Of a DNA stretch of 40,335 bases, positions 30,663 to 37,832 are shown in pieces; the stretch's first letter is position 1, and every line of letters begins with the position of its first letter. The notes below the pieces were generated by a model. That model made no database searches. It was not told where the DNA came from and saw nothing but the letters and a program-made list of their open reading frames with translations. The stretch comes from Acidimicrobiaceae bacterium (GTDB taxonomy: Bacteria > Actinomycetota > Acidimicrobiia > Acidimicrobiales > Bog-793), in contig DAHWHN010000029.1 of the NCBI GenBank assembly GCA_027335685.1, forward strand, positions 1 through 40,335. Direction: 5' to 3'. Both the position numbers and the translations under genes were made by a program.

Positions 30663-30899
30663 CTACGGCGCGCCGAAGCCGACCCGACGGTCGTCGGTGT
30701 GCGCTCCGACCTCGATGTACGCGACACGAGCAGCGGGCACGCCGACACGGCGACCCTTCTTGTCCGTGAGCCAGAGAACGCCGTCGCCCGAGGCGAGGGC
30801 CCCCTCGATCGTCGCGACGAGCTCGTCCCTCTCGACGTCTGCGCCGAGCTCGACGTCGAGCTCCTTCGCAGTGTGAATGATGCCGATCCGCACGTCCAC
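30663..30899 (-). CDS. DUF3107 family small protein
   Basis: 78 residues from GTG 30899, with AAGGAG 7 nt upstream; this excludes a longer frame that is Arg/Pro-rich. The pattern VRIGIIHTAKELDVEL, then DGVLWLTDKKGRRVGVPAARVAYIEVG and RRVGFG fits the DUF3107 family, which is found almost only in actinobacteria. Function is unknown. It forms a small alpha-beta domain with no cysteines or membrane segment. It is the first gene of an operon with two ArsA-like ATPases, a PHP phosphoesterase and the PdtaS kinase. Confidence 0.88.
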   Translation of the reverse strand: MDVRIGIIHTAKELDVELGADVERDELVATIEGALASGDGVLWLTDKKGRRVGVPAARVAYIEVGAHTDDRRVGFGAP

Positions 30900-31025
30900 C
30901 CGTCTGCTCCTTCCGGACCTGTCGCGGCCATCGTAGGTGCTCGGCGCCGGCGCCCCGCACGCCGACGGCCGCACGCGCCCTGGCACGAGTACCATGGAGC
31001 AAGCGCAACCGCGAAGGGAGGCGCC

Positions 31026-31496
31026 ATGTGGGTCGTCGCCGGAGTGCTGCTGGGCATGGTGGTCCTCGCGACGCTCGTGGGCCTGCACACCGGCCCGCAC
31101 GCGCACCTCGCCGCGGGAGTCCTCGGCGTGGTCGCCGCGGCCTGGATGGTGATCATGCTCGCCGACGGCAAGGCGCGACCCTTGCTGTTCGCCCTGCTCG
31201 CCGCCGACGTCGTCGTCTCCGGCGGGGTGGGCTTCGCCGCCTGGCGAGCCCTGTCGGGCAAGAACGTCGCGACGAACGTCCGGGCCCTGCGCTCCGTCGA
31301 GGGCAGCATGGGCGTGGCGGTCGGCGAGCTCGCACCCGCGGGCATCGTGCGCGTCCGGGGCGAGAACTGGTCGGCGACCTCACTGAACGGGCCAATCCAC
31401 GACGGCGACGCGGTCCAGGTCGTGAGCGTCGACGGCGTCCGCCTCAACGTCTGGCGGGACGAGTCGATCACCGAGGCAGGAGGTCTCTCGTCGTGA
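31026..31496 (+). CDS. NfeD-like membrane protein with OB-fold domain
   Basis: 156 residues. Three hydrophobic segments (residues about 1-20, 28-47 and 53-73) precede a C-terminal beta-rich domain (GSMGVAVGELAPAGIVRVRG ... NGPIHDGDAVQVVSVDGVRLNV) of the NfeD/OB-fold type. Short NfeD proteins partner SPFH-domain proteins in membrane microdomains. The gene ends in a GTGA overlap with the slipin gene, the classic pairing. ATG 31026 has GGGAGG upstream. TACCAT at 30990-30995 may be the -10 element, giving a leader of about 30 nt. Confidence 0.85.
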   Translation: MWVVAGVLLGMVVLATLVGLHTGPHAHLAAGVLGVVAAAWMVIMLADGKARPLLFALLAADVVVSGGVGFAAWRALSGKNVATNVRALRSVEGSMGVAVGELAPAGIVRVRGENWSATSLNGPIHDGDAVQVVSVDGVRLNVWRDESITEAGGLSS

Positions 31497-32512
31497 TCAT
31501 CGGGATCGTCGCCGTCGTCGTCGTCCTCGGGCTCCTCGTCGGGCTCGGCATGTCGGTCAAGATCGTGCGCGAGTACCAGCGCCTCGTGCTCTTCCGGCTC
31601 GGGCGGGCGACCGGGACGAAGGGTCCGGGCCTCGTCCTCGTCAACCCGGTCACGGACCGTACGAGCCTGGTCGACCTCCGTGAGCAGTTCCTCGAGATCC
31701 CGCACCAGACGGCGATCACGAAGGACAACGCGCCGATCTCGATCGACTTCATCATCTTCTACAAGGTCGTCGACCCCCAGATGTCGGTCCTCACCGTGCA
31801 GAACTTCGCCGGCGCGGCCCTGAACGTCGCCGCGACGACGCTCCGCAGCGTCGTCGGCGACATGGCGCTCGACGACGTGCTCTCTAAGCGCGAGGACATG
31901 AACGCGTCGCTGCGCGTCCGACTCGACGACGTGACCGAGCGCTGGGGCATGAAGGTGACGAGCGTCGAGGTGCGCGAGGTCAACCCGCCTCCGGGCGTCC
32001 AGGAGGCGATGACGCGCCAGATGTCCGCCGAGCGAACGCGGCGCGCCGCCGTCACCGAAGCCGAAGGGCAGAAGGCGGCCGCCATCACCCGGGCCGAGGG
32101 GGAGCGCCAGGCGGCGATCACGCTCGCCGAGGGGAGCAAGCAGGCGGCGATCCTCGCCGCCGAGGGCGAGCGGCAGTCGGCCGTGCTGCGCGCGCAGGGC
32201 TACACCTCCGGCCTCGAGGTGATCGTCCAGGTCGCCCGGGATCTCGACGACAAGACGATGCTCCTGCAGTACCTCGACACGTTGCGACAGGTCGGCTCCT
32301 CGCCGTCGACGAAGTTCGTCGTCCCGATGGAGCTCGCGGGCCTGCTCGGGGGCGTGAAGGACATGCTCGCGCCCTCGGGTTCGCGACCCGAGCCGCGCGT
32401 CGCTTCCGCCGAGCAGAGCTCGGTCGGGGCCTTCCCCGCGCCGGCGCTCGTGCGGGACACCGTTGCCGACCATCGGGGCGACGAGCGCACCGACACCGAG
32501 GACGGCATCTGA
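31493..32512 (+). CDS. slipin/SPFH-domain (band 7) membrane protein
   Basis: 339 residues. One N-terminal membrane segment (IIGIVAVVVVLGLLVGLGM) is followed by a band 7 domain: REYQRLVLFRLGR, GPGLVLVNPVTDR, VDLREQFLEIPHQ, and NAPISIDFIIFYKV. An Ala/Glu-rich coiled coil (EGERQAAITLAEGSKQAAIL and flanks) promotes oligomerisation. The layout is that of stomatin-like slipins, which form membrane rings or scaffolds. GTG 31493 has AGGAGG 8 nt upstream and overlaps the NfeD stop by 4 nt. About 60 residues of low-complexity tail follow the conserved FVVPMELAGLLGG. Confidence 0.93.
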   Translation: MIIGIVAVVVVLGLLVGLGMSVKIVREYQRLVLFRLGRATGTKGPGLVLVNPVTDRTSLVDLREQFLEIPHQTAITKDNAPISIDFIIFYKVVDPQMSVLTVQNFAGAALNVAATTLRSVVGDMALDDVLSKREDMNASLRVRLDDVTERWGMKVTSVEVREVNPPPGVQEAMTRQMSAERTRRAAVTEAEGQKAAAITRAEGERQAAITLAEGSKQAAILAAEGERQSAVLRAQGYTSGLEVIVQVARDLDDKTMLLQYLDTLRQVGSSPSTKFVVPMELAGLLGGVKDMLAPSGSRPEPRVASAEQSSVGAFPAPALVRDTVADHRGDERTDTEDGI

Positions 32513-32604
32513 CCCGTCGGCTCGCGACCCCGGCGCTCCCGAGGCCCAGGTCCCGCTCGGGGCTCGGGCGTCGGAGCTCGGGCGGGCCGGAGGTCGGGAA
32601 AGCC

Positions 32605-33762
32605 TCAGCGGTGCCGCCCGTCTCCGGGCATGTCGAAGCCCCGCGGCAGCGCGGAGGCGGGCCAGCCGAGCTGGCGCAGGGCCGCCTCGCAGGCGTAGCG
32701 ATCCGTCATGCCCGCCACGTAGGCGACTGCGCGCCCCACCGCGTCCTCGCCTCCAGCCGATCCGTCCCCCGTCGCGCCGCCGGGGCCGGCAGCGAGCCGG
32801 TCGACGAGGGCCCGGAGCATCCGCACGACGGTTGCCCCCTGCTCCCTCGCCTCCGGCCGGGTGTAGATCGTGCGGTAGTTGAAGTCGCGCAGTGCCGCGA
32901 GCGCGTCGGCCATCGTGTCGCTCATCGCGACGCAACCGCACGACATCGTCGTCGCGACGAGGTCGTCGATGAAGGCGCGGAGCTGACCGCTGCGCGTCAC
33001 GCCGCAACGCTCCCGCACGACCTCGGGAACCTCGTCCAACGCGACGAGACCGGCGGCAACCGCGTCCTCGAGGTCGTGCGCGCAGTACGCGATCCGGTCC
33101 GCCCAGCTGACCACCTCCCCTTCCGGGGTCGACGGCGCAGGGCGCGACCAGGAGTGGTTGCGGATGCCGTCCAGCACCTCGGCCGTCAAGTTGAGCGGCG
33201 CGAGGACGACGTCCGCGCCCCACACCGCGTGATCGTAGCCACCCGCCACGTACGGCGCGAAGGCGTCCTCGCTCGCATGCCCGCCGGGACCGTGACCGCA
33301 GTCGTGGCCGAGGGCGATCGCCTCGGCCAGCGCGACGTTCAGCCGGAGCGACCGGGCGAGCGACGTCGCGACCTGGGCGACCTCGAGGGCGTGGGTCAGT
33401 CGGGTCCTCTGGTGGTCCGCGGGGAAGACGAAGACCTGCGTCTTGCCCGCGAGACGGCGGAAGGCCGTCGAGTGCAGGATGCGGTCGCGGTCCCGCTCGA
33501 AGCACGTCCGCACGGCGTCGGGCTCCTCGGGGCGCGCCCTGTCGCCGGCACCGACGGCGCGGGTCGCACCAGGTGCGAGGTCGCGTGACTCGCGCTCCTC
33601 GCGCTCGGCACGTCCGAGCGGTGTGCACGGACCGATCGCCGGCCCACCGGCTTCGTGGGCGAACCTGCAGCCGGGCACCCGGCGGTGACCCTCCATCGTC
33701 GCGGCCCAGGTCTGCGCCCGCTCGCTCGACCCCGGGCCGGCGTCGGCGTCGGCGTCGATCAC
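32605..33762 (-). CDS. dgt: deoxyguanosinetriphosphate triphosphohydrolase-like HD protein
   Basis: 385 residues from GTG 33762, which overlaps the mrp stop in a GTGA junction. The N-terminal part reaches the family block CFERDRDRILHSTAFRRL and KTQVF. The HD-domain metal site follows: His in RTRLTHALEVAQVA, His-Asp in ALGHDCGHGPGGHA, and a distal Asp in SWADRIAYCAHDLED. Such enzymes hydrolyse dNTPs to nucleoside and triphosphate. The length and motifs fit the dGTPase-like type 2 group common in actinobacteria. The first 20 residues contain a DADADAG run from a GCGTCG hexamer repeat. It is convergent with the slipin gene. Confidence 0.9.
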   Translation of the reverse strand: MIDADADAGPGSSERAQTWAATMEGHRRVPGCRFAHEAGGPAIGPCTPLGRAEREERESRDLAPGATRAVGAGDRARPEEPDAVRTCFERDRDRILHSTAFRRLAGKTQVFVFPADHQRTRLTHALEVAQVATSLARSLRLNVALAEAIALGHDCGHGPGGHASEDAFAPYVAGGYDHAVWGADVVLAPLNLTAEVLDGIRNHSWSRPAPSTPEGEVVSWADRIAYCAHDLEDAVAAGLVALDEVPEVVRERCGVTRSGQLRAFIDDLVATTMSCGCVAMSDTMADALAALRDFNYRTIYTRPEAREQGATVVRMLRALVDRLAAGPGGATGDGSAGGEDAVGRAVAYVAGMTDRYACEAALRQLGWPASALPRGFDMPGDGRHR

Positions 33763-34910
33763 GAGATCCGGAGCTCCGTGCGGTAGACGCGAGCGGGCCC
33801 GAGGGCGACGACCGCGGCGGCGAGGTCGGCAAAGACCTGCGCGACCTCGCCGCCGGCATCCGCGACGACGACCGGCCGGCCGTCGTCGGCACCTTCGCGC
33901 ACGGCCGGCACGAGCGGGATGCGCGCGAGCAGCGGGACGTCGAGCGTCGCGGCGAGCTCGGCTCCCCCGCCCGCGCCGAACAGCTCGTAGCGGGTGCCGT
34001 CGGGCGTCGTGAACCACGACATGTTCTCGACGACGCCCCGCAGGGGCAGCCGGAGCTGGCGCGCCAGCGCGCCCGCGCGCTGCGCGACCCGTTGCGCAGC
34101 CGGCTGCGGGGTCGTCACGACGTAGAGCTCGCAGCGCGGGAGCTGCTGGGCAACCGAGAGCGCGACGTCGCCGGTGCCCGGCGGCATGTCGACGACGAGG
34201 AACTCCGGCGCCGCCCAGTGGACGTCGACGAGGAACTGCTCGAGGGCCTTGTGGAGCATCGGACCGCGCCAGGCGATCGCCTTGTCCTCGTCGACGAAGA
34301 ACCCCGTCGACATGACGCGGACCCCGAACGCGACGGGCGGGACGATGGTCCGGCCCACGACCATCGGGGGATGCCCGACGTCCAGCATCCTCGGGACGCT
34401 GAAGCCGTAGATGTCCGCGTCGAGCAGGCCGACACTGTGCCCTGCCTGGGCGAGCGCCACGGCGAGGTTCACTGTCACGGTGGACTTGCCGACACCGCCC
34501 TTGCCCGACGCGATCGCGAGCACCCTCGTCCGGCTCTGGGGAGAGGCGAGCGGGCTCCGCCGCTCGTCGGCCCCCGTGCGCTCGCCCGCGCCAGCCGGCC
34601 CGGCTGCCGCGAGCCCGAGCTCGTGCAGGCGCTCGCCGAGCGCGGCGCGCTCGTCCTCGTCCATCGCCTCGAGCTCGACGGTGACCTCCACGCCGGCCTC
34701 GACCACGCCGGTCAGAGCGGCCACGACGCGCGCGTGCAGCTCGTCGGGGAGGGGGTAGTGCTCCGACGCGACGGCGACGACGGCCTCGACGCCACGCCGG
34801 GAGAGCCGGAGGGTCCGCACCGTGGCGAGCTCGCCGATCGTCTGGAAAAAGACGGGGTCGACGACGCGCTCCACTGCCTCCCGCAGGGCCATCTCTCGAT
34901 CAGCCAACAC
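33759..34910 (-). CDS. mrp: Mrp/NBP35-family iron-sulfur carrier ATPase
   Basis: 383 residues from GTG 34910, chosen because GGGAGG lies 6 nt upstream. The N-terminal DUF59/MIP18-like domain (EAVERVVDPVFFQTIGELATV) is followed by the ATPase with deviant Walker A ASGKGGVGKSTVTVNLA, DADIYGFSVPRML and VVDMPPGTGD. Mrp/ApbC proteins carry and deliver [4Fe-4S] clusters. The C-terminal CxxC that many members use to bind the cluster is missing: the region after VVENMSWF reads TTPDGTRYELFG. Other actinobacterial Mrp proteins share this, so the carrier role is uncertain. It is divergent from a SufR-like regulator gene and coupled to the dGTPase-like gene. Confidence 0.9.
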   Translation of the reverse strand: MLADREMALREAVERVVDPVFFQTIGELATVRTLRLSRRGVEAVVAVASEHYPLPDELHARVVAALTGVVEAGVEVTVELEAMDEDERAALGERLHELGLAAAGPAGAGERTGADERRSPLASPQSRTRVLAIASGKGGVGKSTVTVNLAVALAQAGHSVGLLDADIYGFSVPRMLDVGHPPMVVGRTIVPPVAFGVRVMSTGFFVDEDKAIAWRGPMLHKALEQFLVDVHWAAPEFLVVDMPPGTGDVALSVAQQLPRCELYVVTTPQPAAQRVAQRAGALARQLRLPLRGVVENMSWFTTPDGTRYELFGAGGGAELAATLDVPLLARIPLVPAVREGADDGRPVVVADAGGEVAQVFADLAAAVVALGPARVYRTELRIS

Positions 34911-34994
34911 AGCGCACCTCCCGGTCTCGACGGGCCCCGTTGCACCGGCAGGCGGCCGCGCGTCCCGACGAGCGCCCGATTGGCAGGCCATCGG

Positions 34995-35000
34995 TAGGAT
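34995..35000 (+). promoter_or_regulatory. -10 hexamer for a probable leaderless SufR-like regulator mRNA
   Basis: TAGGAT ends 6 nt before GTG 35007 with AGCGGC between and no ribosome binding site, so the transcript probably begins at the start codon. It lies in the 96-nt divergent region shared with mrp. No palindromic operator is visible there. Confidence 0.45.
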
Positions 35001-35006
35001 AGCGGC

Positions 35007-35753
35007 GTGAGCTCCGTCGCGGACCAGGAGCGGCCCGTCGAGGCGACCATGGCGAGACCCGGCGAGGACGAGTCGTTCACGGCTGTCGTCGCAGCCGTCA
35101 CCTCGGCGTTCGGCGACGCGACGCGACGGCAGATCTACCTGTTCGCCCGCGACAGCGCAGGCGTGACGACAGCCGAGGTGGCCAGGCACTTCGCCGTCCA
35201 CCCGAACGTCGCCCGTCACCACCTCGACAAGCTCGCTGCTGGCGGCTATCTCACGGTCACGCTGGACCACGGTGGCGCCGGGGCCGGCCGGCCCGCCAAG
35301 CGCTACCGCGGCTCGGAGCGCGCGACGACCCTTCCCGCCCCGCCCCGCCCCGACCAGTTGCTCGTCACCCTGCTCGTGCGGGCGCTCGGCCTTCTCGACC
35401 CCGCGGTCGCGGCGGAGATGGCCGAGCAGGTGGGCGAGCAGTACGGGAGGTCCCTCGCGGCCTCGATGGCCCCGGGCGACCCCCAGCGCACCCCCCGGGC
35501 GGCGATGTCGGTCGTCGCCGACGCGCTGACAGCCCAGGGCTTCGCGGCGCACGCGGACAGTCGCGGCCCGGCGACCGCGATCGTCCGCGACAGCTGCCCG
35601 TTCGGCGAGATCGTCGCGGAGCACCCGGTGCTCTGCGCGGTCGACCGCGGCTTGGTCCAGGGCCTGCTCGCCGGGCTGTGCGGCGACTCGGTGCCGGTCC
35701 AGATGTCGTCGCGCGCCCTCGGGGACGACTCCTGCGCGAGCGTCGCCGGCTGA
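35007..35753 (+). CDS. ArsR/SufR-like winged-helix regulator with C-terminal cysteines
   Basis: 248 residues. Residues about 25-100 form a winged helix: FGDATRRQIYLFARDSAGVTTAEVARHF and VHPNVARHHLDKLAAGGYL, followed by the wing GGAGAGRPAKRYRG. The C-terminal sensor domain has SCPFGEIVAEHPVLCAVDRGLVQGLL and a further Cys, resembling the cluster-binding region of SufR-type repressors of iron-sulfur assembly genes. Divergence from mrp, an iron-sulfur carrier gene, fits that idea. The suf operon itself is not in the window. It is likely leaderless. The ligand could be an Fe-S cluster, a metal or a thiol oxidant. Confidence 0.82.
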   Translation: MSSVADQERPVEATMARPGEDESFTAVVAAVTSAFGDATRRQIYLFARDSAGVTTAEVARHFAVHPNVARHHLDKLAAGGYLTVTLDHGGAGAGRPAKRYRGSERATTLPAPPRPDQLLVTLLVRALGLLDPAVAAEMAEQVGEQYGRSLAASMAPGDPQRTPRAAMSVVADALTAQGFAAHADSRGPATAIVRDSCPFGEIVAEHPVLCAVDRGLVQGLLAGLCGDSVPVQMSSRALGDDSCASVAG

Positions 35754-35789
35754 GCCCGACCGGCCGAGCCCGACCGGCCGAGCCCGACC
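35752..35789 (+). repeat. 14-bp tandem repeat at the stop of the SufR-like gene
   Basis: GAGCCCGACCGGCC repeats at 35752 and 35766, with a third partial copy from 35780. It begins within the TGA of the regulator gene and ends 3 nt before the convergent ccmI stop, so it fills the whole intergenic gap. CGGCCG palindromes inside it could form small hairpins. Confidence 0.75.
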
Positions 35790-35791
35790 AG

Positions 35792-36727
35792 TCAGCTCCG
35801 ACGCGAGCCCGCGGCCGCGACGGCGAAGCCCTGCAGCGCACGCGGCACGGGACGGCCGAGCGCGGCGTAGTGGCTCGTGATGCTCGACGCGACCGACCCC
35901 TGCAGGGTCGCCGTCGGCCGATCCGCGCGCATGGCCGAGAACTGCGCAGCCGCACCGGCCACGTCGTTCTCGTCCTCGAGCAGGGCGATCCCGTCGAAGG
36001 CCCGGCCCTCGGCATAGCCCGGCGCGACACGGGCAACCTTGGCGAGGATCGCGTCGCCGTCGGCGACCGCGAGGGCCGAGCGCGCGGAGACGCCCGCGAG
36101 GCGGACGAGCCATCCCTTGTATGCAAGCGCCTCGGCCTGGTCGGGCACGGCGGCAAGGACCGTGTCGTAGACACTGATCGCGGCGCGGATCCTGCCATCG
36201 GTCGCGAGCAGGGCCGCCTGGTCGAGCTCCTGGCGCACCTGCGCCGCCGACGTGAGCGTCACGCTGCCCGAGGCGTACTCCCCCGGCAGCCGGATCCCGG
36301 CCGCACGTGCGGCCGCCACGGTCACGAGGCCGAGCGCGCTCACGATCCCGACGGAGACGAGCACGCGGCGCGTCCTGCGCCGACCGAGCCACCGCCGAAA
36401 CGTCCGCATCCTGCCCGCACGGGACCGCCCGGCCGCTCCCAGCGACTCCGCGCCCTGTGAGCTTGCGCCCTGTGAGCTTGCGCCCTGCGGGGCTGCGCGG
36501 CGAGCCGCCCCAGCGTCGTCCGGGGCCGGCACCGCCTCGAGGGTCTCGAGCGCGCGGATCGCCGCCGCGGCCCGCTCGACGTAGCCCGCCCGCAGGTTGC
36601 GGTAGTCGGCATCGTCGATGTCGCCGGCCGCGTGCTCCCGCTCGAGATCCTCGATCGAGCGGAGCAGGTAGTCCCGCTCCTCGACGAGGTCCGCGGTGCG
36701 CCCGGCTCCAGCTCGCGTGCTGCTCAC
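35792..36727 (-). CDS. ccmI: CcmI-like cytochrome c biogenesis protein with TPR region
   Basis: 311 residues from GTG 36727, overlapping the ccmH stop in a GTGA junction. The N-terminal cytoplasmic helix (RDYLLRSIEDLEREHAAGDI, then DADYRNLRAGYVERAAAAI) matches the lead segment of CcmI/CcmH fusion proteins. A Gln-Gly-Ala-Ser-Ser repeat linker follows. A membrane segment (VLVSVGIVSALGLVTVAAARA) leads to an extracytoplasmic TPR-like domain (YDTVLAAVPDQAEALAYKGW). In System I, CcmI holds apocytochrome c for haem ligation by CcmF/CcmH. It is the last gene of the ccm operon. The divergent linker sequence comes from a 15-bp tandem repeat. Confidence 0.78.
   Translation of the reverse strand: MSSTRAGAGRTADLVEERDYLLRSIEDLEREHAAGDIDDADYRNLRAGYVERAAAAIRALETLEAVPAPDDAGAARRAAPQGASSQGASSQGAESLGAAGRSRAGRMRTFRRWLGRRRTRRVLVSVGIVSALGLVTVAAARAAGIRLPGEYASGSVTLTSAAQVRQELDQAALLATDGRIRAAISVYDTVLAAVPDQAEALAYKGWLVRLAGVSARSALAVADGDAILAKVARVAPGYAEGRAFDGIALLEDENDVAGAAAQFSAMRADRPTATLQGSVASSITSHYAALGRPVPRALQGFAVAAAGSRRS
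36451..36495. repeat. 15-bp tandem repeat encoding the CcmI linker
   Basis: CGCCCTGTGAGCTTG is exactly repeated at 36451-36465 and 36466-36480, with a diverged third copy at 36481-36495. On the minus strand it encodes QGASS units. It keeps the reading frame if the copy number changes. Confidence 0.8.
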
Positions 36728-37263
36728 GGGCGGGGGCCCGAGGCGACGGGGCGCGCACCAGCCCGGCTCGCCGAGACGAGGGCCTCGTCCGCGGCGTCGG
36801 CGGCCGGCGGGCCCGTGACGTGCCGCCGCCGGACGAGCGCGACGGCCAGAGCAGCCAGGGCGCCGGCACCGCCGCAGATCGGCAGGAGCCAGATCACCGG
36901 GTTCGACGGACGCAGCAGCTCGTCGGTGCCGAACTGCGCGACGACGTACTGCTCGATCTCGCGGTTCGAGCGACCTGCGTCTACCATCTGCACGACTACT
37001 GCACGAAGATCCTGGGCCTGCTGCGCGTCGGACTGGGCGAGCGAGATGTTGTCGCAAACCGGGCACTTGATGACGCTGTCGAGGTAGCTGATCCGGGACG
37101 CGCGCGTCGGCGGAGCCGGGTGCACGCTGCCGAGCGCGAGCAGGGCGACGACGACGGCCGCGAGCACCAACCAGCTGGATCGCCGCGCGAGGATGCCGGC
37201 GAGGTCGCGCCCCCTCGACTGGCGCGTCACGAGGGACCCGGCGGTCGTTGCGTCCGTCGTCAC
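36724..37263 (-). CDS. ccmH: cytochrome c maturation thiol protein CcmH
   Basis: 179 residues from GTG 37263. One membrane segment (SSWLVLAAVVVALLALGSV) precedes the conserved CcmH domain with the redox motif IKCPVCDNISLAQS. That is followed by RSNREIEQYVVAQFGTDELLRPSN and a second membrane segment (NPVIWLLPICGGAGALAALAVAL). The family usually reads LRCxxC; the cysteine pair is intact. CcmH keeps the apocytochrome CxxCH thiols reduced for haem attachment. It is coupled by GTGA overlaps to ccmG upstream and ccmI downstream. Confidence 0.92.
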   Translation of the reverse strand: MTTDATTAGSLVTRQSRGRDLAGILARRSSWLVLAAVVVALLALGSVHPAPPTRASRISYLDSVIKCPVCDNISLAQSDAQQAQDLRAVVVQMVDAGRSNREIEQYVVAQFGTDELLRPSNPVIWLLPICGGAGALAALAVALVRRRHVTGPPAADAADEALVSASRAGARPVASGPRP

Positions 37264-37832
37264 GTGCCCGAGGCCCCCGCGGCCGCACGCGCCTCGGCGA
37301 GGACACGGTCGAGCGACGCGACGGTCACCCCGCCGGCGATCTCGGCGACCACCCTACCCGTCGGCGAGATCAGGTAGGACTCGGGCGGGTCCGTCACGTC
37401 GTAGGCGAGGGCGAAGCTCCGCGCACCGCTCGGGTCCTCGACGGCCGGCCAGGTCGCGCCGACCCGTTCGAGGAAGGCGCGGCCGTCCGCCGCGTTCTCG
37501 TCGATGTCGACACCGATCGCCGCGACGTCGTGGGCACGGCGGTGCGCGAACAAGAACGCCTCGATCTGGGGAACCTCCTCCTGGCACGGGACGCACCAGC
37601 TCGCGAAGAAGTCGAGCAGGACGTACTTGCCCCGCAGGGCGGCGAGGCTCACCGGCTCCCCCCCGACGAGCGCCGGTCCCGCGACAGCCGGCGCGATCCG
37701 GCCACCGAGGCGCGTCGCGACGGTCGAGCCCGGCGGCGTCGAGCGCGTCGCGAGCACGGCGACGAGCACGGCAGAGACCGCTCCGACGACGACGGACGCG
37801 ACGAGGGCCCGGCGACCCCGGCCGGCCTTCAC
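37260..37832 (-). CDS. ccmG: TlpA/CcmG-type membrane-anchored thioredoxin
   Basis: 190 residues from GTG 37832, overlapping the ccmF stop. An N-terminal membrane anchor (ALVASVVVGAVSAVLVAVLA) is followed by an extracytoplasmic thioredoxin domain with WCVPC (Cys80, Cys83), the TlpA-like EEVPQIEAF helix, and the cis-Pro turn DPPESYLI. CcmG/DsbE proteins reduce disulfides of apocytochrome c or CcmH. The gene order between ccmF and ccmH supports this role over a general TlpA. Confidence 0.92.
   Translation of the reverse strand: MKAGRGRRALVASVVVGAVSAVLVAVLATRSTPPGSTVATRLGGRIAPAVAGPALVGGEPVSLAALRGKYVLLDFFASWCVPCQEEVPQIEAFLFAHRRAHDVAAIGVDIDENAADGRAFLERVGATWPAVEDPSGARSFALAYDVTDPPESYLISPTGRVVAEIAGGVTVASLDRVLAEARAAAGASGT

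Noticed and set aside
32538-32561. CCCGAG/CTCGGG hairpin between slipin and dGTPase genes
   Set aside because: The stem is 6 bp with a 12-nt loop and several equally good alternatives overlap it, so no single structure is supported.
30644-33892. 1082-codon open frame on the minus strand across the NfeD, slipin and dGTPase genes
   Set aside because: It is a shadow of genes on both strands with low-complexity Arg/Pro/Ala composition and no recognisable domain.
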